From: Chloroherpeton thalassium ATCC 35110
GTDB lineage: Bacteria > Bacteroidota > Chlorobiia > Chlorobiales > Chloroherpetonaceae
NCBI RefSeq assembly: GCF_000020525.1
Contig: NC_011026.1
Span: 3,020,001 to 3,084,000, forward strand
Length of the DNA stretch: 64,000 nt
Direction of reading: 5' to 3'
Shown here: positions 35,579 to 44,825 of the stretch, one piece after another
Position numbering within the stretch: position 1 is the first letter of the stretch
How the letters are laid out: each line of letters begins with the position of its first letter
Notes under the pieces: model-generated
Database searches by the model: none
Seen by the model: only the letters and a program-made list of their open reading frames with translations
What the model was told of the DNA's origin: nothing
Made by a program: the position numbers and the translations under genes

Positions 35579-37861
35579 ATGAGTACTTCAGAACCACTTG
35601 TGAACCTTGATGTAGCAAGAGAACATGGCTTGCTTGATGAGGAATTCGAAAAAATTTTGAAAATCTTAAACCGAAATCCGACTTACACCGAAATTGGCGT
35701 ATTTTCAGTGATGTGGTCAGAGCATTGCAGCTACAAAAACTCAATTCATGTTTTGAAGACACTCCCACGAGAAGGAGAAAATTTATTGGCCAAAGCAGGT
35801 GACGAAAATGCCGGGTTGGTTGATATTGGCAATGGTTTAGCAGTTGCATTCAAAATAGAATCACACAATCACCCATCAGCTGTTGAGCCCTACCAAGGGG
35901 CCGCGACTGGCGTTGGCGGGATTCATAGAGATATCTTTACAATGGGTGCTCGCCCAATTGCATCACTCAATTCCCTCCGCTTTGGAAATATTCAAGATAG
36001 CAAAGTGCAATATCTTTTTGACGGCGTTGTTCGCGGGATTGGAGATTATGGGAATTCTTTCGGTGTTCCGACTGTCGCAGGCGAAGTTTATTTCGAGAAC
36101 TGCTACGCGGGAAATCCTTTAGTAAATGCGATGTCCGTCGGAATTGTTGAGGAAGGAAATTTTGTTAGCGCGATTGCGCAAGGGATTGAAAACCCTGTTC
36201 TCATTGTAGGCTCTTCAACTGGACGCGATGGGATTCATGGCGCAACTTTTGCCTCAGAGGAACTTACTGAAGAGTCAGAACAAAAAAGGCCGAGCGTACA
36301 AGTTGGCGATCCGTTCGCCGAGAAATTGCTCCTTGAAGCAACATTAGAAGCTATCAAAACAGGACTGATTGTTGGGCTCCAAGACATGGGCGCTGCTGGC
36401 ATCACCAGTTCCACTTCAGAAATGTCTGCTCGCGGCATTGAGCGAAATGGCCAAGGCGGAATTGAAATCAACTTGGATTTAGTACCGACTCGTGAGGACG
36501 CAATGTCTGCATATGAGATTATGCTTTCCGAGTCTCAAGAACGCATGCTTGTTGTCGTCAAAAAAGGTTACGAGCAAGAAATTATTGACATTTATAAAAA
36601 GTGGAATCTAAATGCCGTTGTAATTGGAAAAGTCACCAACGATAACCTCTTGCGCGTGTGGCATAACGGCCAAAAAGTTGTTGAAATTCCAGCCATTGAA
36701 CTGGTCTTGGGAGGCGGCGCACCTGTTTATCAACGCGAAACCCGCGAGCAAAAGCCAAATACAAAATACCCGAGTTTGAAACCGGATTCTTCTATTAACT
36801 TCAAAGAAGAAACATTCAATCTTATTTCTCACCCAAATATTGCCAGCAAGCACTGGGTTTTTGAGCAATACGATTCTATGGTTAGAACAAACACAGCACA
36901 GCCTGTCGGTGCTACTGATGCGGCAGTCATTCGCTTGAAAAATACAAATACCGCGCTGGCAATGAAAACCGACTGCAATTCACGATATGTTTATCTAAAT
37001 CCGAAGAAAGGCGGTATGATTGCAGTGGCTGAATGTGCTCGGAATTTAGTCTGTACTGGAGCGAAACCTTTAGCTGTAACAAACTGCTTGAACTTCGGAA
37101 ATCCATACAAACCCGAAATTTATTACCAGTTTAAAGAATCTGTCGCTGGTATGGGCGATGCTTGCCGCACGTTTGATACACCTGTTACAGGCGGAAATGT
37201 CAGTTTTTATAACGAGTCAGACGTAAATGGCAACAAAGTTGCAGTTTATCCAACACCGGTTATTGGAATGATTGGGCTGATCGATGATAATGATCATATT
37301 TTAAGCGCAAATTTTCAACACGAAAATGATCTCGTTGTTCTTCTTGGCAGCGCTCATGCTGATGATTTGAATGGTTCGGAGTTTCTCAAAGTACATTATG
37401 GGGAACTTGGAGTCGATGCGCCTGAGTTTGATTTAGCATTTGAGAAAAAGCTTCAAGCGCTGATGCTTCAACTTACCTCAAACAAATTGCTTTCTTCGGC
37501 ACATGATGTCTCTGACGGTGGACTTATTACTTGTTTGATAGAATCGGCCATTCTTAGTCATGAAACTGCGCTCGGAGCAAAAATCCATTTTCAATTTGTG
37601 CCAAACGACGATCCGGCAAAAATCCAGAAACTTCTTTTCTCCGAAGCCCAAGGAAGAATTGTTGTTTCATTAAACCAAAAGCACTTAAATGCGCTTAACG
37701 CTGCAGCGCAAGAACTTGAAATTCCATTAACAGTGTTAGGGCACGTCTCAAACGATGAGAAATTATCTCTTCAATACAACGAGGAAGTGCTTTTTGACCT
37801 CAATCTAAAGGAAGTCTCGGATCGCTATTATTCAGCTTTGGAAAATTTTCTTGCAAAATAA
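35579..37861 (+). CDS. purL: Phosphoribosylformylglycinamidine synthase II
   Basis: The 760-residue ATP-dependent enzyme converts FGAR to FGAM in purine synthesis, with PurQ and PurS. It has the small-type PurL layout: N-terminal [18 protein letters not shown], the [21 protein letters not shown] motif near residue 95-115, [16 protein letters not shown] around 260 and the second AIR-synthase half with [12 protein letters not shown] and [10 protein letters not shown]. Length fits the small form, so separate purQ and purS genes are expected elsewhere. Neighbours are not purine genes. Confidence 0.97.
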   Translation: MSTSEPLVNLDVAREHGLLDEEFEKILKILNRNPTYTEIGVFSVMWSEHCSYKNSIHVLKTLPREGENLLAKAGDENAGLVDIGNGLAVAFKIESHNHPSAVEPYQGAATGVGGIHRDIFTMGARPIASLNSLRFGNIQDSKVQYLFDGVVRGIGDYGNSFGVPTVAGEVYFENCYAGNPLVNAMSVGIVEEGNFVSAIAQGIENPVLIVGSSTGRDGIHGATFASEELTEESEQKRPSVQVGDPFAEKLLLEATLEAIKTGLIVGLQDMGAAGITSSTSEMSARGIERNGQGGIEINLDLVPTREDAMSAYEIMLSESQERMLVVVKKGYEQEIIDIYKKWNLNAVVIGKVTNDNLLRVWHNGQKVVEIPAIELVLGGGAPVYQRETREQKPNTKYPSLKPDSSINFKEETFNLISHPNIASKHWVFEQYDSMVRTNTAQPVGATDAAVIRLKNTNTALAMKTDCNSRYVYLNPKKGGMIAVAECARNLVCTGAKPLAVTNCLNFGNPYKPEIYYQFKESVAGMGDACRTFDTPVTGGNVSFYNESDVNGNKVAVYPTPVIGMIGLIDDNDHILSANFQHENDLVVLLGSAHADDLNGSEFLKVHYGELGVDAPEFDLAFEKKLQALMLQLTSNKLLSSAHDVSDGGLITCLIESAILSHETALGAKIHFQFVPNDDPAKIQKLLFSEAQGRIVVSLNQKHLNALNAAAQELEIPLTVLGHVSNDEKLSLQYNEEVLFDLNLKEVSDRYYSALENFLAK

Positions 37862-37990
37862 GGCACGGATTCTAAAAAATCTTTTCAAAAAGAAGCCTGT
37901 CAACTTGAATCTTCTTGTAATAATTCCGGTATACTTTCGTTAAAATAAACAGAAAACGAAATTATTATCAATAAGAAAGGTCGGTGTTAC

Positions 37991-38416
37991 ATGAACACGC
38001 ATCAAAAAGCAGCTATGGAGTTTATAGACGATGTTTATAATCTTGCTTATTGGATGACGGGCAACGAAGCGAGCACAGGGATGCTGGTGAGCCAAGTTTA
38101 TTTAAACACGCCAGGTCAAACTTCAGCAGAAGATTTGTTTAAGCTTTTTAGAAAACACTATCTCAATGCATTTGGACAAAGTACCGCATTCAACGCGTCT
38201 GATGTGATGTTCATTGAAGATGGTGATGTAGCCAAAGCCGTCCTTAACTTGCCATCGGATTTCAAGCTGGTTGTTTTATTGAGCGATGTCTTAGAACTGA
38301 CTCATACCGAAATTTCACATATCATAGAAAAGCCCATTGATACTGTACGTTCTTGGATTCATTGGGGACGAAAGCTTCTCGGAAAAGAAATCGCAGAACG
38401 CGCTTCTGCAAACTGA
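37991..38416 (+). CDS. Very short sigma-70/ECF-like protein
   Basis: A 141-residue protein. Residues about 80-135 (LPSDFKLVVLLSDVLELTHTEISHIIEKPIDTVRSWIHWGRKLL) look like sigma region 4 with a helix-turn-helix (sigma factors use LGxSxxEIAxxLxxSxGTVKSRL). The N-terminal part (FIDDVYNLAYWMTGNEASTGMLV) resembles a weak region 2.1/2.2, but regions 2.3-2.4, which open and read the -10, appear missing or short. Canonical ECF factors are 160-200 residues. An AAGAAAGG ribosome-binding site precedes ATG. No anti-sigma gene is adjacent. It may be a degenerate sigma factor or a DNA-binding regulator. Confidence 0.6.
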   Translation: MNTHQKAAMEFIDDVYNLAYWMTGNEASTGMLVSQVYLNTPGQTSAEDLFKLFRKHYLNAFGQSTAFNASDVMFIEDGDVAKAVLNLPSDFKLVVLLSDVLELTHTEISHIIEKPIDTVRSWIHWGRKLLGKEIAERASAN

Positions 38417-38443
38417 TTTTTACACGATTTACTTCACCACAGA

Positions 38444-38466
38444 GCCGCCTTCATGGCGGTTTTTGT
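38444..38466 (+). terminator. Rho-independent terminator after the sigma-like gene
   Basis: A 5-bp GC stem (CCGCC at 38445-38449 with GGCGG at 38455-38459) around a TTCAT loop is followed by TTTTTTGTGTTT. It lies 28 bases after the stop codon. Confidence 0.8.
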
Positions 38467-38527
38467 GTTTACATAGCGGTAACTTATATTTCGTAGAAAT
38501 CCAATTTAAAAGCTAATAAAAATTATT

Positions 38528-39517
38528 ATGATTGTTATTACCGGAGGCGCTGGATTTATTGGAAGTGCGATGCTCTGGCATCTTAACCAGCAAGGAATCT
38601 CAGACGCGTTTGTCGTCGATGAGCTATCAAAAACTGAAAAATGGCAAAATCTGGCTGGGCTACAATTTTCTGAATACTTTCATAAAAACGAGTTTTTGGA
38701 CTATTTGCTGAACGAGAAAAATTCCGACATCGATGCGATCATCCACATGGGCGCAATTAGCGCAACAACAGAGACGGATGCTGACTTATTAATGAAAAAT
38801 AACTTTGAGTACACCAAAAGCTTAGCGCTTTTCTCTGTGCAACACAATATTCGGTTTATTTATGCCTCCAGTGCCGCTACCTATGGCAATGGCGATATGG
38901 GATACTCCGACGAATTAGCGGACACATTTAAGCTTCGCCCGCTAAACATGTATGGCTATTCAAAGCACCTGTTTGACCTTTGGGCTATCAAAAATGAGAT
39001 TATCAATAAAATCGTGGGATTAAAGTTTTTCAACGTGTTCGGCCCAAATGAATACCATAAAGATGACATGACGAGCGTGGTGTTCAAAGCGTATCATCAA
39101 ATTTTGGAAACCGGCAAAGTTCGTTTGTTCAAATCTCACCGACCTGATTTTACCGACGGCGGGCAGTCGCGCGATTTTGTTTATGTGAAAGACTGCTTGA
39201 AAGTGATGCAGTGGCTGATGGAAAATCCTCAGGTCAATGGCGTTTATAATATCGGAACGGGAAAAGCCCGCAGCTTTTACGATTTAACGGCGGCCACCTT
39301 TGCAGCAATGGATAAACCTATCAACATTGAATATTTCCCGATGCCGGAGCATTTGCAAGGCAAATATCAATATTTTACCCAAGCCGATATGAGCAAACTG
39401 CAACAGGCCGGCTGCCCCGTCACGTTCGGCTCGCTTGAAGAAAATGTGAAAGACTACGTACAAAACCATCTCATGCAGCCAATTCCCTACTTACAATCAA
39501 ATATATCGCAGGGTTAG
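38528..39517 (+). CDS. hldD: ADP-L-glycero-D-manno-heptose 6-epimerase
   Basis: A 329-residue short-chain dehydrogenase/epimerase. The NADP-binding TGGAGFIGS is at 5-13, the catalytic Tyr142/Lys146 in MYGYSK, and the C-terminal substrate region SHRPDFTDGGQSRDFVYVKD is typical of HldD. It epimerises ADP-D-glycero-heptose for the lipopolysaccharide inner core. UDP-glucose 4-epimerase-like enzymes are the main alternative, but the pattern of the C-terminal half favours HldD. It stands apart from the polysaccharide locus in the first 12 kb. Confidence 0.88.
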   Translation: MIVITGGAGFIGSAMLWHLNQQGISDAFVVDELSKTEKWQNLAGLQFSEYFHKNEFLDYLLNEKNSDIDAIIHMGAISATTETDADLLMKNNFEYTKSLALFSVQHNIRFIYASSAATYGNGDMGYSDELADTFKLRPLNMYGYSKHLFDLWAIKNEIINKIVGLKFFNVFGPNEYHKDDMTSVVFKAYHQILETGKVRLFKSHRPDFTDGGQSRDFVYVKDCLKVMQWLMENPQVNGVYNIGTGKARSFYDLTAATFAAMDKPINIEYFPMPEHLQGKYQYFTQADMSKLQQAGCPVTFGSLEENVKDYVQNHLMQPIPYLQSNISQG

Positions 39518-39570
39518 CCCTGCAAAACCCATTTATCAAACGCTAATACTAAATTAAACGTCCGATTATA

Positions 39571-40578
39571 TTGGAAGCAGAAAGAAAAATCACGCTAAAA
39601 GGGATTGAGCCCATGCTCATTTTTGGAGTTCAAGATAGCCATCTCCGCAAAATTGAATCGTTCTTTACCCATACAAACATTATCGCTCGCGGCAATAACC
39701 TAACGCTGAAAGGCGAAGAGGACGATGTCAAGCAAATTGAAAAAATCTTCGCTGAACTGATGTTTTTGGTAAATCAAAATGGCGATCTGCATGAAAAAGA
39801 TGTTGATACAGTTTTAAAACTGATGCTTTCTAAGCCGCTCCACCAAGAAAGCGAGCCATCGCTTCCGCTCGTCGATAGTGAGGATATTATCGTTGCCACA
39901 AAAAATGATGCTGTTCGAGCAAGAACACCAGGCCAGAGAAAAATGGTTTGTGAATCGAAGCAAAACGATATTGTTTTTGCCATTGGCCCGGCAGGAACTG
40001 GAAAAACTTACACCGCTGTTGCAATTGCTGTTGCAGCAATGAAACACAAGGAAGTGAACAAAATTGTACTTGCCAGGCCAGCGGTTGAAGCTGGCGAAAG
40101 CTTGGGATTTCTTCCTGGCGATTTAGCGCAAAAAATTGATCCCTATCTTCGCCCGCTTTATGACGCCTTGCAAGACATGCTTACATCCGAAAAGCTGAAG
40201 CTTTATATTGAAAAGAAGATTATTGAAATTGTTCCGCTTGCCTACATGCGTGGCCGCACGCTAAATAATGCGTTTATTATTCTTGACGAAGCGCAAAATG
40301 CGACGAGCATGCAGATGAAAATGTGCTTAACCAGGCTTGGAATGAATTCTAAAGCGATTATCACTGGCGATGTGACGCAAATTGATTTGCCGAACAAACG
40401 AGATTCTGGCTTGAGCGAAGTGCAGAATTTACTTCAAGACATTAAAGGCATTAGCTTTGTTTATCTGAACAAATCAGATGTGGTTCGGCACAAGCTGGTT
40501 CGCGACATCATAGAAGCTTATGACCGTTTTCACGGTCAAAAAGCAAAGTTGGAGAAAAAAGATAACAATGAGCATTAA
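39571..40578 (+). CDS. PhoH-like ATPase
   Basis: A 335-residue protein of the PhoH/YbeZ family, cytoplasmic ATPases linked to RNA handling and ribosome assembly with YbeY. The N-terminus (ERKITLKGIEPMLIFG) is a KH-like region; Walker A GPAGTGKT is at 139-146 and the Walker B-type FIILDEAQNAT near 235-245. The start is a TTG at 39571: the first ATG (39613) would remove the conserved ERKITLKG segment, so TTG is likely correct. No ybeY gene is next to it. Confidence 0.9.
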   Translation: MEAERKITLKGIEPMLIFGVQDSHLRKIESFFTHTNIIARGNNLTLKGEEDDVKQIEKIFAELMFLVNQNGDLHEKDVDTVLKLMLSKPLHQESEPSLPLVDSEDIIVATKNDAVRARTPGQRKMVCESKQNDIVFAIGPAGTGKTYTAVAIAVAAMKHKEVNKIVLARPAVEAGESLGFLPGDLAQKIDPYLRPLYDALQDMLTSEKLKLYIEKKIIEIVPLAYMRGRTLNNAFIILDEAQNATSMQMKMCLTRLGMNSKAIITGDVTQIDLPNKRDSGLSEVQNLLQDIKGISFVYLNKSDVVRHKLVRDIIEAYDRFHGQKAKLEKKDNNEH

Positions 40579-40699
40579 ACATTTGCACAACAATCAGTCA
40601 TAGCGTTTTTCAGCAGCTTTTCACCGATTCGTTTTGTGGGTTGATAAGAAAAAAAGGCGGTGCGGTTCAAATCAACATCAATAAATCCATGGGAGTATT

Positions 40700-40999
40700 A
40701 TGGCTTTAATGATCACTGAGGAATGCATGAATTGCGCGCTCTGTAAACCGGAATGCCCAAATGTAGCAATTTACGAACCGGATGCGCCATGGAAACTCTT
40801 CGGCGAAACCTACGCCGCACTGAGCAACAATGTTTATTACATTGTGCCAGATAAATGCACCGAGTGCGTGGGCTTTCATGAAGAACCGCAATGCGCTGCC
40901 GTTTGCCCTGTTGATTGCTGCGTAGCAGATCCTAATTTTCCTGAAACGGAAGAAGAGCTGCGCTCTAAAAAAGAAGCGTTAGTGGCGGACAATAGCTAA
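40700..40999 (+). CDS. 2[4Fe-4S] ferredoxin (copy 1)
   Basis: A 99-residue Chlorobium-type ferredoxin. The first cluster motif is CMNCALCKPECP and the second is CTECVGFHEEPQCAAVCP, with the eight-residue insertion between the second and third Cys that marks this family. A C-terminal helix (EEELRSKKEAL) follows. It accepts electrons from photosystem I-type reaction centres and feeds the reductive TCA cycle and ferredoxin-NADP reductase. A GGGAG site precedes ATG by about 5 bases. The second ferredoxin gene follows after 304 bases. Confidence 0.95.
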   Translation: MALMITEECMNCALCKPECPNVAIYEPDAPWKLFGETYAALSNNVYYIVPDKCTECVGFHEEPQCAAVCPVDCCVADPNFPETEEELRSKKEALVADNS

Positions 41000-41303
41000 T
41001 CACCAAATTTTGCATTGTGAGGCGAAAAGGAGCATATATCGCTTTATATTTTTTTACACTGAAATTGCGTAGTAAATCACTTTAAAATATCTAAAACTCA
41101 ATAATTTTAACCCCCTCATTTATTTGATCTTACGCAAGAAAGAAAACCAGCTGGAGAGAGGCCTTGATTGTTTTGGTAATTAAAAATTTTTTTTAACTTA
41201 GCGAACTAAGAGTTTGTTCTTTCTCTCCAAGCAGAGAAGCGCAAATATCTTATTTTTGTAGTATTTCAAACACATACCATTAACTCAGGAAGGAAGAACA
41301 ATT
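41000..41303 (+). promoter_or_regulatory. Intergenic leader between two ferredoxin genes
   Basis: AT-rich 304-bp spacer that must hold a promoter for the second ferredoxin gene. GGAGAGA (41153-41159) can pair with TCTCTCC (41222-41228), enclosing a small hairpin CTTAG-CGAA-CTAAG (41197-41210), so a structured 5' leader is possible. A strong AGGAAGGA lies about 8 bases before the ATG of the second ferredoxin. No clear -35/-10 pair was assigned. Confidence 0.4.
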
Positions 41304-41600
41304 ATGGCGTTAATGATCACTGAGGAATGCATCAATTGCTCAGCTTGCATTCCAGAATGCCCGAACACCGCAATTTACGAACCAGGTGATCCTTGGGAAC
41401 TCTTCGGTGAAAGTTATGAGTCACTTAACGACGAAATCACTTATATCGTACCAGACAAATGCACAGAATGCGTTGGCCATCATGAAGAGCCACAATGCGT
41501 TCCAGTTTGCCCGTCAGACTGCATTGTCCCAGATCCAAACTTTAACGAATCTAAAGAAGACTTGCTTGCTAAAAAAGAAGCTCTCGAGTCAAACGGTTAA
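41304..41600 (+). CDS. 2[4Fe-4S] ferredoxin (copy 2)
   Basis: A 98-residue paralogue of the preceding ferredoxin, with cluster motifs CINCSACIPECP and CTECVGHHEEPQCVPVCP. Differences concentrate in the loop around residues 25-50 and the second cluster region, where copy 1 has AAVCPVDCC and this copy PVCPSDCI. The C-terminus is again a charged helix. Its own leader, strong ribosome-binding site and terminator suggest separate, probably high-level expression. Both copies likely carry low-potential electrons for CO2 fixation, possibly with different partners. Confidence 0.95.
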   Translation: MALMITEECINCSACIPECPNTAIYEPGDPWELFGESYESLNDEITYIVPDKCTECVGHHEEPQCVPVCPSDCIVPDPNFNESKEDLLAKKEALESNG

Positions 41601-41624
41601 TTTGTTTTTTTCAATAGATTCTAC

Positions 41625-41653
41625 AGCGGCTTGCTTGCAGGCCGCTTTTTTAG
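41625..41653 (+). terminator. Rho-independent terminator after ferredoxin 2
   Basis: AGCGGC (41625-41630) pairs with GCCGCT (41641-41646), with an inner TGC/GCA extension, and is followed by TTTTTAG. It overlaps the end of the convergent Rieske gene. Confidence 0.8.
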
Positions 41654-42030
41654 TTTTTGGGCGACACGTATATCATCTCATTTTCTACATGCACCACTAA
41701 TTTCGAAAGAGGCGCAATCGGACATGGCCCACTCACACAAATGCCTGTTTCTGGTTGAAATAACGCCCAATGTTTCCTACAAATCAGATAACTACCATCC
41801 GCGTTGAAAATACCTTTATCCACCGTATCCAGCGGAATGCCCGCGTGGGGACAAACATTCAAATACGCATGAAAATCCCCGTGATAGTTTATCAAAACAC
41901 CGTGCTGACGAAAGCCATCAAGTTCTAATTCAAAGTTCTTATATTTGCCGGGAGGAACATCGGCAATAGACGCAACGGCAACCACCGATGTGGTGTCACC
42001 GGAATGAGTTTGTACTTCCATAATGTTCAT
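41650..42030 (-). CDS. Small Rieske [2Fe-2S] protein
   Basis: A 126-residue soluble Rieske protein. The cluster ligands are Cys60/His62 (NVCPHAG) and Cys84/His87 (LICRKHWALF). It has no membrane anchor or oxygenase domain, so it resembles NirD/BphF-like Rieske ferredoxins rather than the cytochrome bc Rieske subunit. It is convergent with the ferredoxin gene. Which electron partners it uses is not shown; no reductase or oxygenase gene is adjacent. Confidence 0.85.
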   Translation of the reverse strand: MNIMEVQTHSGDTTSVVAVASIADVPPGKYKNFELELDGFRQHGVLINYHGDFHAYLNVCPHAGIPLDTVDKGIFNADGSYLICRKHWALFQPETGICVSGPCPIAPLSKLVVHVENEMIYVSPKN

Positions 42031-42136
42031 TAACTGCTTCTAAAATTCAGGATTGGTTTTCTTATCTGCTTGTTAGTTAATAGTCAGGATTTTTATAAAT
42101 TGTTCCTTGTTTTTCAACGTCTAAAAATTTTAGGTT

Positions 42137-42367
42137 ATGAGTGAACAACAAAAGACTTCTTATCAAGATGAATTTTCGGAGGAAACCGCACAAAATCCTC
42201 AGAAGATGGATTTGCTTGAACAAGTTACCGCAACACCACTCTACGGCGCAGTAGAACAACTCGCAAAAGAGGCCTCTGAATATATCCGCAAAAACCCGCT
42301 TAAAGCTTCATTAATTTCACTGGGAGCAGGACTTGTCGTTGGGCTGCTTCTTAATCGCAAAAAATGA
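42137..42367 (+). CDS. Small membrane protein (YqjD/DUF883-like)
   Basis: A 76-residue protein. The polar N-terminus is followed by one C-terminal membrane segment (SLISLGAGLVVGLLL) after the short motif YIRKNPLKA and ends in RKK. This matches the ElaB/YqjD/DUF883 style of tail-anchored proteins, which in enterics are linked to stationary-phase stress and ribosome association. Its stop overlaps the ATG of the next gene by 4 bases, the same pairing as yqjD-yqjE. Confidence 0.72.
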   Translation: MSEQQKTSYQDEFSEETAQNPQKMDLLEQVTATPLYGAVEQLAKEASEYIRKNPLKASLISLGAGLVVGLLLNRKK

Positions 42368-42822
42368 GTATGCCACAGCCCAAAAAGCAACCATCGCAAT
42401 CCTCAAACGCGACAGAGCGAACACACACTCAATCATCCAAAAAACATGTGAGCGACCTCATTGAGGACACGATCTCTGGAACTTATTCAGATTTAATCGA
42501 CATACTCTCGGCGAAAATTGAAATCGCCAAACTCGAGGTTTCCGAGCAGCTCGCCGATATTATTGCAAACGTGGTGATTCTCATCATTCTCTTGAGTGGC
42601 GCGCTTTACCTATCCGTATCCATTGCGATTTTCATAGGAGATCTCACTGGTTATCCTTGGCTCGGCTATTTGATTATTAGCGGAAGTATTTTCACTTTGG
42701 TATTTATCCTCACAAAATTGAAACCGGACTGGCTGAAATCTAAAATTCAAACATTTATTTTAAGCAGCCAAACCAAATATTCGCGCAGCTTACTTGAGAA
42801 ACACGATTCCGAGAAAGCCTGA
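42364..42822 (+). CDS. Phage-holin-superfamily membrane protein (YqjE-like)
   Basis: A 152-residue protein with a polar N-terminal 40 residues, a helix with KIEIAKLEVSEQL, and two membrane segments (VVILIILLSGALYLSVSIAIF and YLIISGSIFTLVFIL). It matches the phage holin family 6/Actino-holin-X (YqjE) layout; these chromosomal genes are not prophage parts. It is translationally coupled to the YqjD-like gene by an ATGA overlap. Function is not established. Confidence 0.72.
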   Translation: MSMPQPKKQPSQSSNATERTHTQSSKKHVSDLIEDTISGTYSDLIDILSAKIEIAKLEVSEQLADIIANVVILIILLSGALYLSVSIAIFIGDLTGYPWLGYLIISGSIFTLVFILTKLKPDWLKSKIQTFILSSQTKYSRSLLEKHDSEKA

Positions 42823-42935
42823 TTCAAAATTGTTAGAGCGTCATCTCCGCTCAGCCCAACATGGATAAATCTTTTTTAACGTCCAAATAGTTCTAAGTTT
42901 AGCTATCCTCGCGATTTTTCTTTTTGACTTTTAAC

Positions 42936-44825
42936 ATGCACTATCCGTTACCTGCCGAATTTTACCGCACCCTTTCTTCGCCAAACGCGCTTTTGTTGGA
43001 AACTGCCAAGTTTGATAAGGAAAATTTTCAAAGCTATCTGTTCGTAAATCCTTCGCGCATTTTAACGCTCACGGCCACATCCGACATTCGAGACTTTTTC
43101 GCGCAAATTGACGACGCGCTGAACGCCCGATTTTTTGCCGCCGGATATTTTTCTTATGAGGCCGGCTATTTATTTGAGCCGGAAATTTTTTCTCGGGAAT
43201 TGTCGTCCGTGCCGAACCGGGCGCTGGCTTGGATTGGGATTTACGAACGGCCTTATGTGTTCAATCATCGAACCGGAAAACTTTCGGGAAAATGTGAAAT
43301 TCCTAACATAAAAGAGCATTCCAATCAAGATTTTACCTATCAAATTAGCGAGCCTGCATTTGATATAAACGAGCCGATTTACGCGGAAAAAATTGACGAG
43401 ATAAAGTGCTTTATCGCGTCGGGCGATGTGTATCAGATTAATTTTACGGGAAAATTCGGGTTTGATTTTTCGGGCGACGCCGTTTCGTTTTACCGAAAAT
43501 TGAAGGAATCGCAGCCCGTCGCGTATGGTGCGTATTTGAACACGGGCGCGGAGAAGACGCTTTCTTTTTCTCCGGAACTTTTTTTCAGAATTCGGGATGG
43601 AAAAATTTCGGTTCGACCGATGAAAGGCACGGTCGGGCGCGGGCGCACACGCGAAGAGGACGCGGCGCAACGCGCGTGGCTGGGCGAAGACGTGAAAAAT
43701 CGTGCGGAAAATTTGATGATTACGGATTTGCTGCGAAACGATTTGGGGCGAATTTGCAAAAAAGGCTCGGTTTGCGTTTCCGAGCTTTTTCAGGTTGAAA
43801 CATTTCGGTCGTTGCACCAAATGACTTCCGCCGTGCAGGCCGAACTGCCGGAAACGCTCTCCATTTATGACCTTTTCAAAGCGATTTTCCCGTGCGGTTC
43901 GGTGACGGGTGCGCCAAAAATTCGTGCGATGCAGCTCATCCACGCGCTGGAAAACGCGCCGCGAGGCATTTATACGGGCGCAATCGGATTTTTTTCGCCC
44001 ACGCGCGAGGCGGTTTTCAATGTGGCGATTCGCACGCTCACGCTCAATGGCGAGCGCGGCAAAATGGGCAGCGGCAGCGGCATCGTTTGGGACTCGGACG
44101 CCCGCGCCGAATACGCCGAATGCCGTCTGAAATCCGAATTTTTGAACGCCAAAGTCGGGCGGTTTGCGCTCATCGAATCCATGCTTTGGGAAAACGGCGT
44201 GTGTGCGTTGCTGGATGATCACTTCGCGCGGCTGGCCGACTCGGCGGTCTATTTCGGCATCGAATGCGATTCGGCGCAACTTCGCAGGCAATTGGAAAAC
44301 GAAGCAAAATCGCACGACGAAAATCGCTCGTATAAAGTGCGCCTAACGCTTGATATTTACGGTAAGGTAAAAATCGAACGCGCCGAAATTGCGTCAGGCA
44401 CAAGCGGCGAATTAAAAGTTTGCCTATCAAAATCGCGAACAAACTCAGCCGACCGACTTCTTTTTCATAAAACTACCGAGCGAGGCTTGTATGACCGTCT
44501 GTTTGCGAAGGCGACGGCCAAAGGCTTTGCCGACGTTTTGTTTTTCAACGAAAAAGACGAACTTACCGAAGGGGCTATTAGCAATGTGTTTTTGAAAAAA
44601 AACGGTCGTTTTTTCACGCCGCCGATTGATTGCGGACTGCTCGCGGGCGTTTATCGCACCCGTTTTCTTCGGCAACATCCCGACACCGTAGAAAAGCCCC
44701 TAACGCTGAATGATTTGGAAAAATGCGACGAGATTTATCTCTCAAACGCCGTTAGGGGATTGAGAAAGGTCAAGTTGGAAAAAATTTATTTGGAAGATGA
44801 GGAACTTACGCATCCCGAAGCCTAA
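42936..44825 (+). CDS. pabB: Fused aminodeoxychorismate synthase I and aminodeoxychorismate lyase (PabB-PabC)
   Basis: I use the ATG at 42936 (629 residues); a TTG four codons earlier is possible. The N-terminal about 435 residues are a chorismate-binding enzyme with RPMKGTVGRGR, the LMITDLLRNDLGRI motif and GSVTGAPKIRAM. The C-terminal about 190 residues are a class IV aminotransferase-fold PabC domain (ESMLWENGVCALLDDHFARL, then FNEKDELTEGAISNVF). Together they make 4-aminobenzoate for folate from chorismate and glutamine, with a PabA amidotransferase elsewhere. The gene overlaps the next by 29 bases. It is markedly GC-richer than the window's left part. Confidence 0.92.
   Translation: MHYPLPAEFYRTLSSPNALLLETAKFDKENFQSYLFVNPSRILTLTATSDIRDFFAQIDDALNARFFAAGYFSYEAGYLFEPEIFSRELSSVPNRALAWIGIYERPYVFNHRTGKLSGKCEIPNIKEHSNQDFTYQISEPAFDINEPIYAEKIDEIKCFIASGDVYQINFTGKFGFDFSGDAVSFYRKLKESQPVAYGAYLNTGAEKTLSFSPELFFRIRDGKISVRPMKGTVGRGRTREEDAAQRAWLGEDVKNRAENLMITDLLRNDLGRICKKGSVCVSELFQVETFRSLHQMTSAVQAELPETLSIYDLFKAIFPCGSVTGAPKIRAMQLIHALENAPRGIYTGAIGFFSPTREAVFNVAIRTLTLNGERGKMGSGSGIVWDSDARAEYAECRLKSEFLNAKVGRFALIESMLWENGVCALLDDHFARLADSAVYFGIECDSAQLRRQLENEAKSHDENRSYKVRLTLDIYGKVKIERAEIASGTSGELKVCLSKSRTNSADRLLFHKTTERGLYDRLFAKATAKGFADVLFFNEKDELTEGAISNVFLKKNGRFFTPPIDCGLLAGVYRTRFLRQHPDTVEKPLTLNDLEKCDEIYLSNAVRGLRKVKLEKIYLEDEELTHPEA

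Noticed and set aside
41304-41600. Possible recent duplication with unchanged function of the ferredoxins
   Set aside because: The two proteins differ at many positions, including around the second cluster, so they are old paralogues and not a recent copy.
42364-42822. Phage holin, suggesting prophage
   Set aside because: The protein fits the chromosomal YqjE-like group paired with a YqjD-like gene; no other phage genes are near.
43170-44315. Minus-strand 381-codon open frame opposite pabBC
   Set aside because: No family, Arg/Phe-rich translation, and it lies wholly inside a well-supported gene on the other strand.
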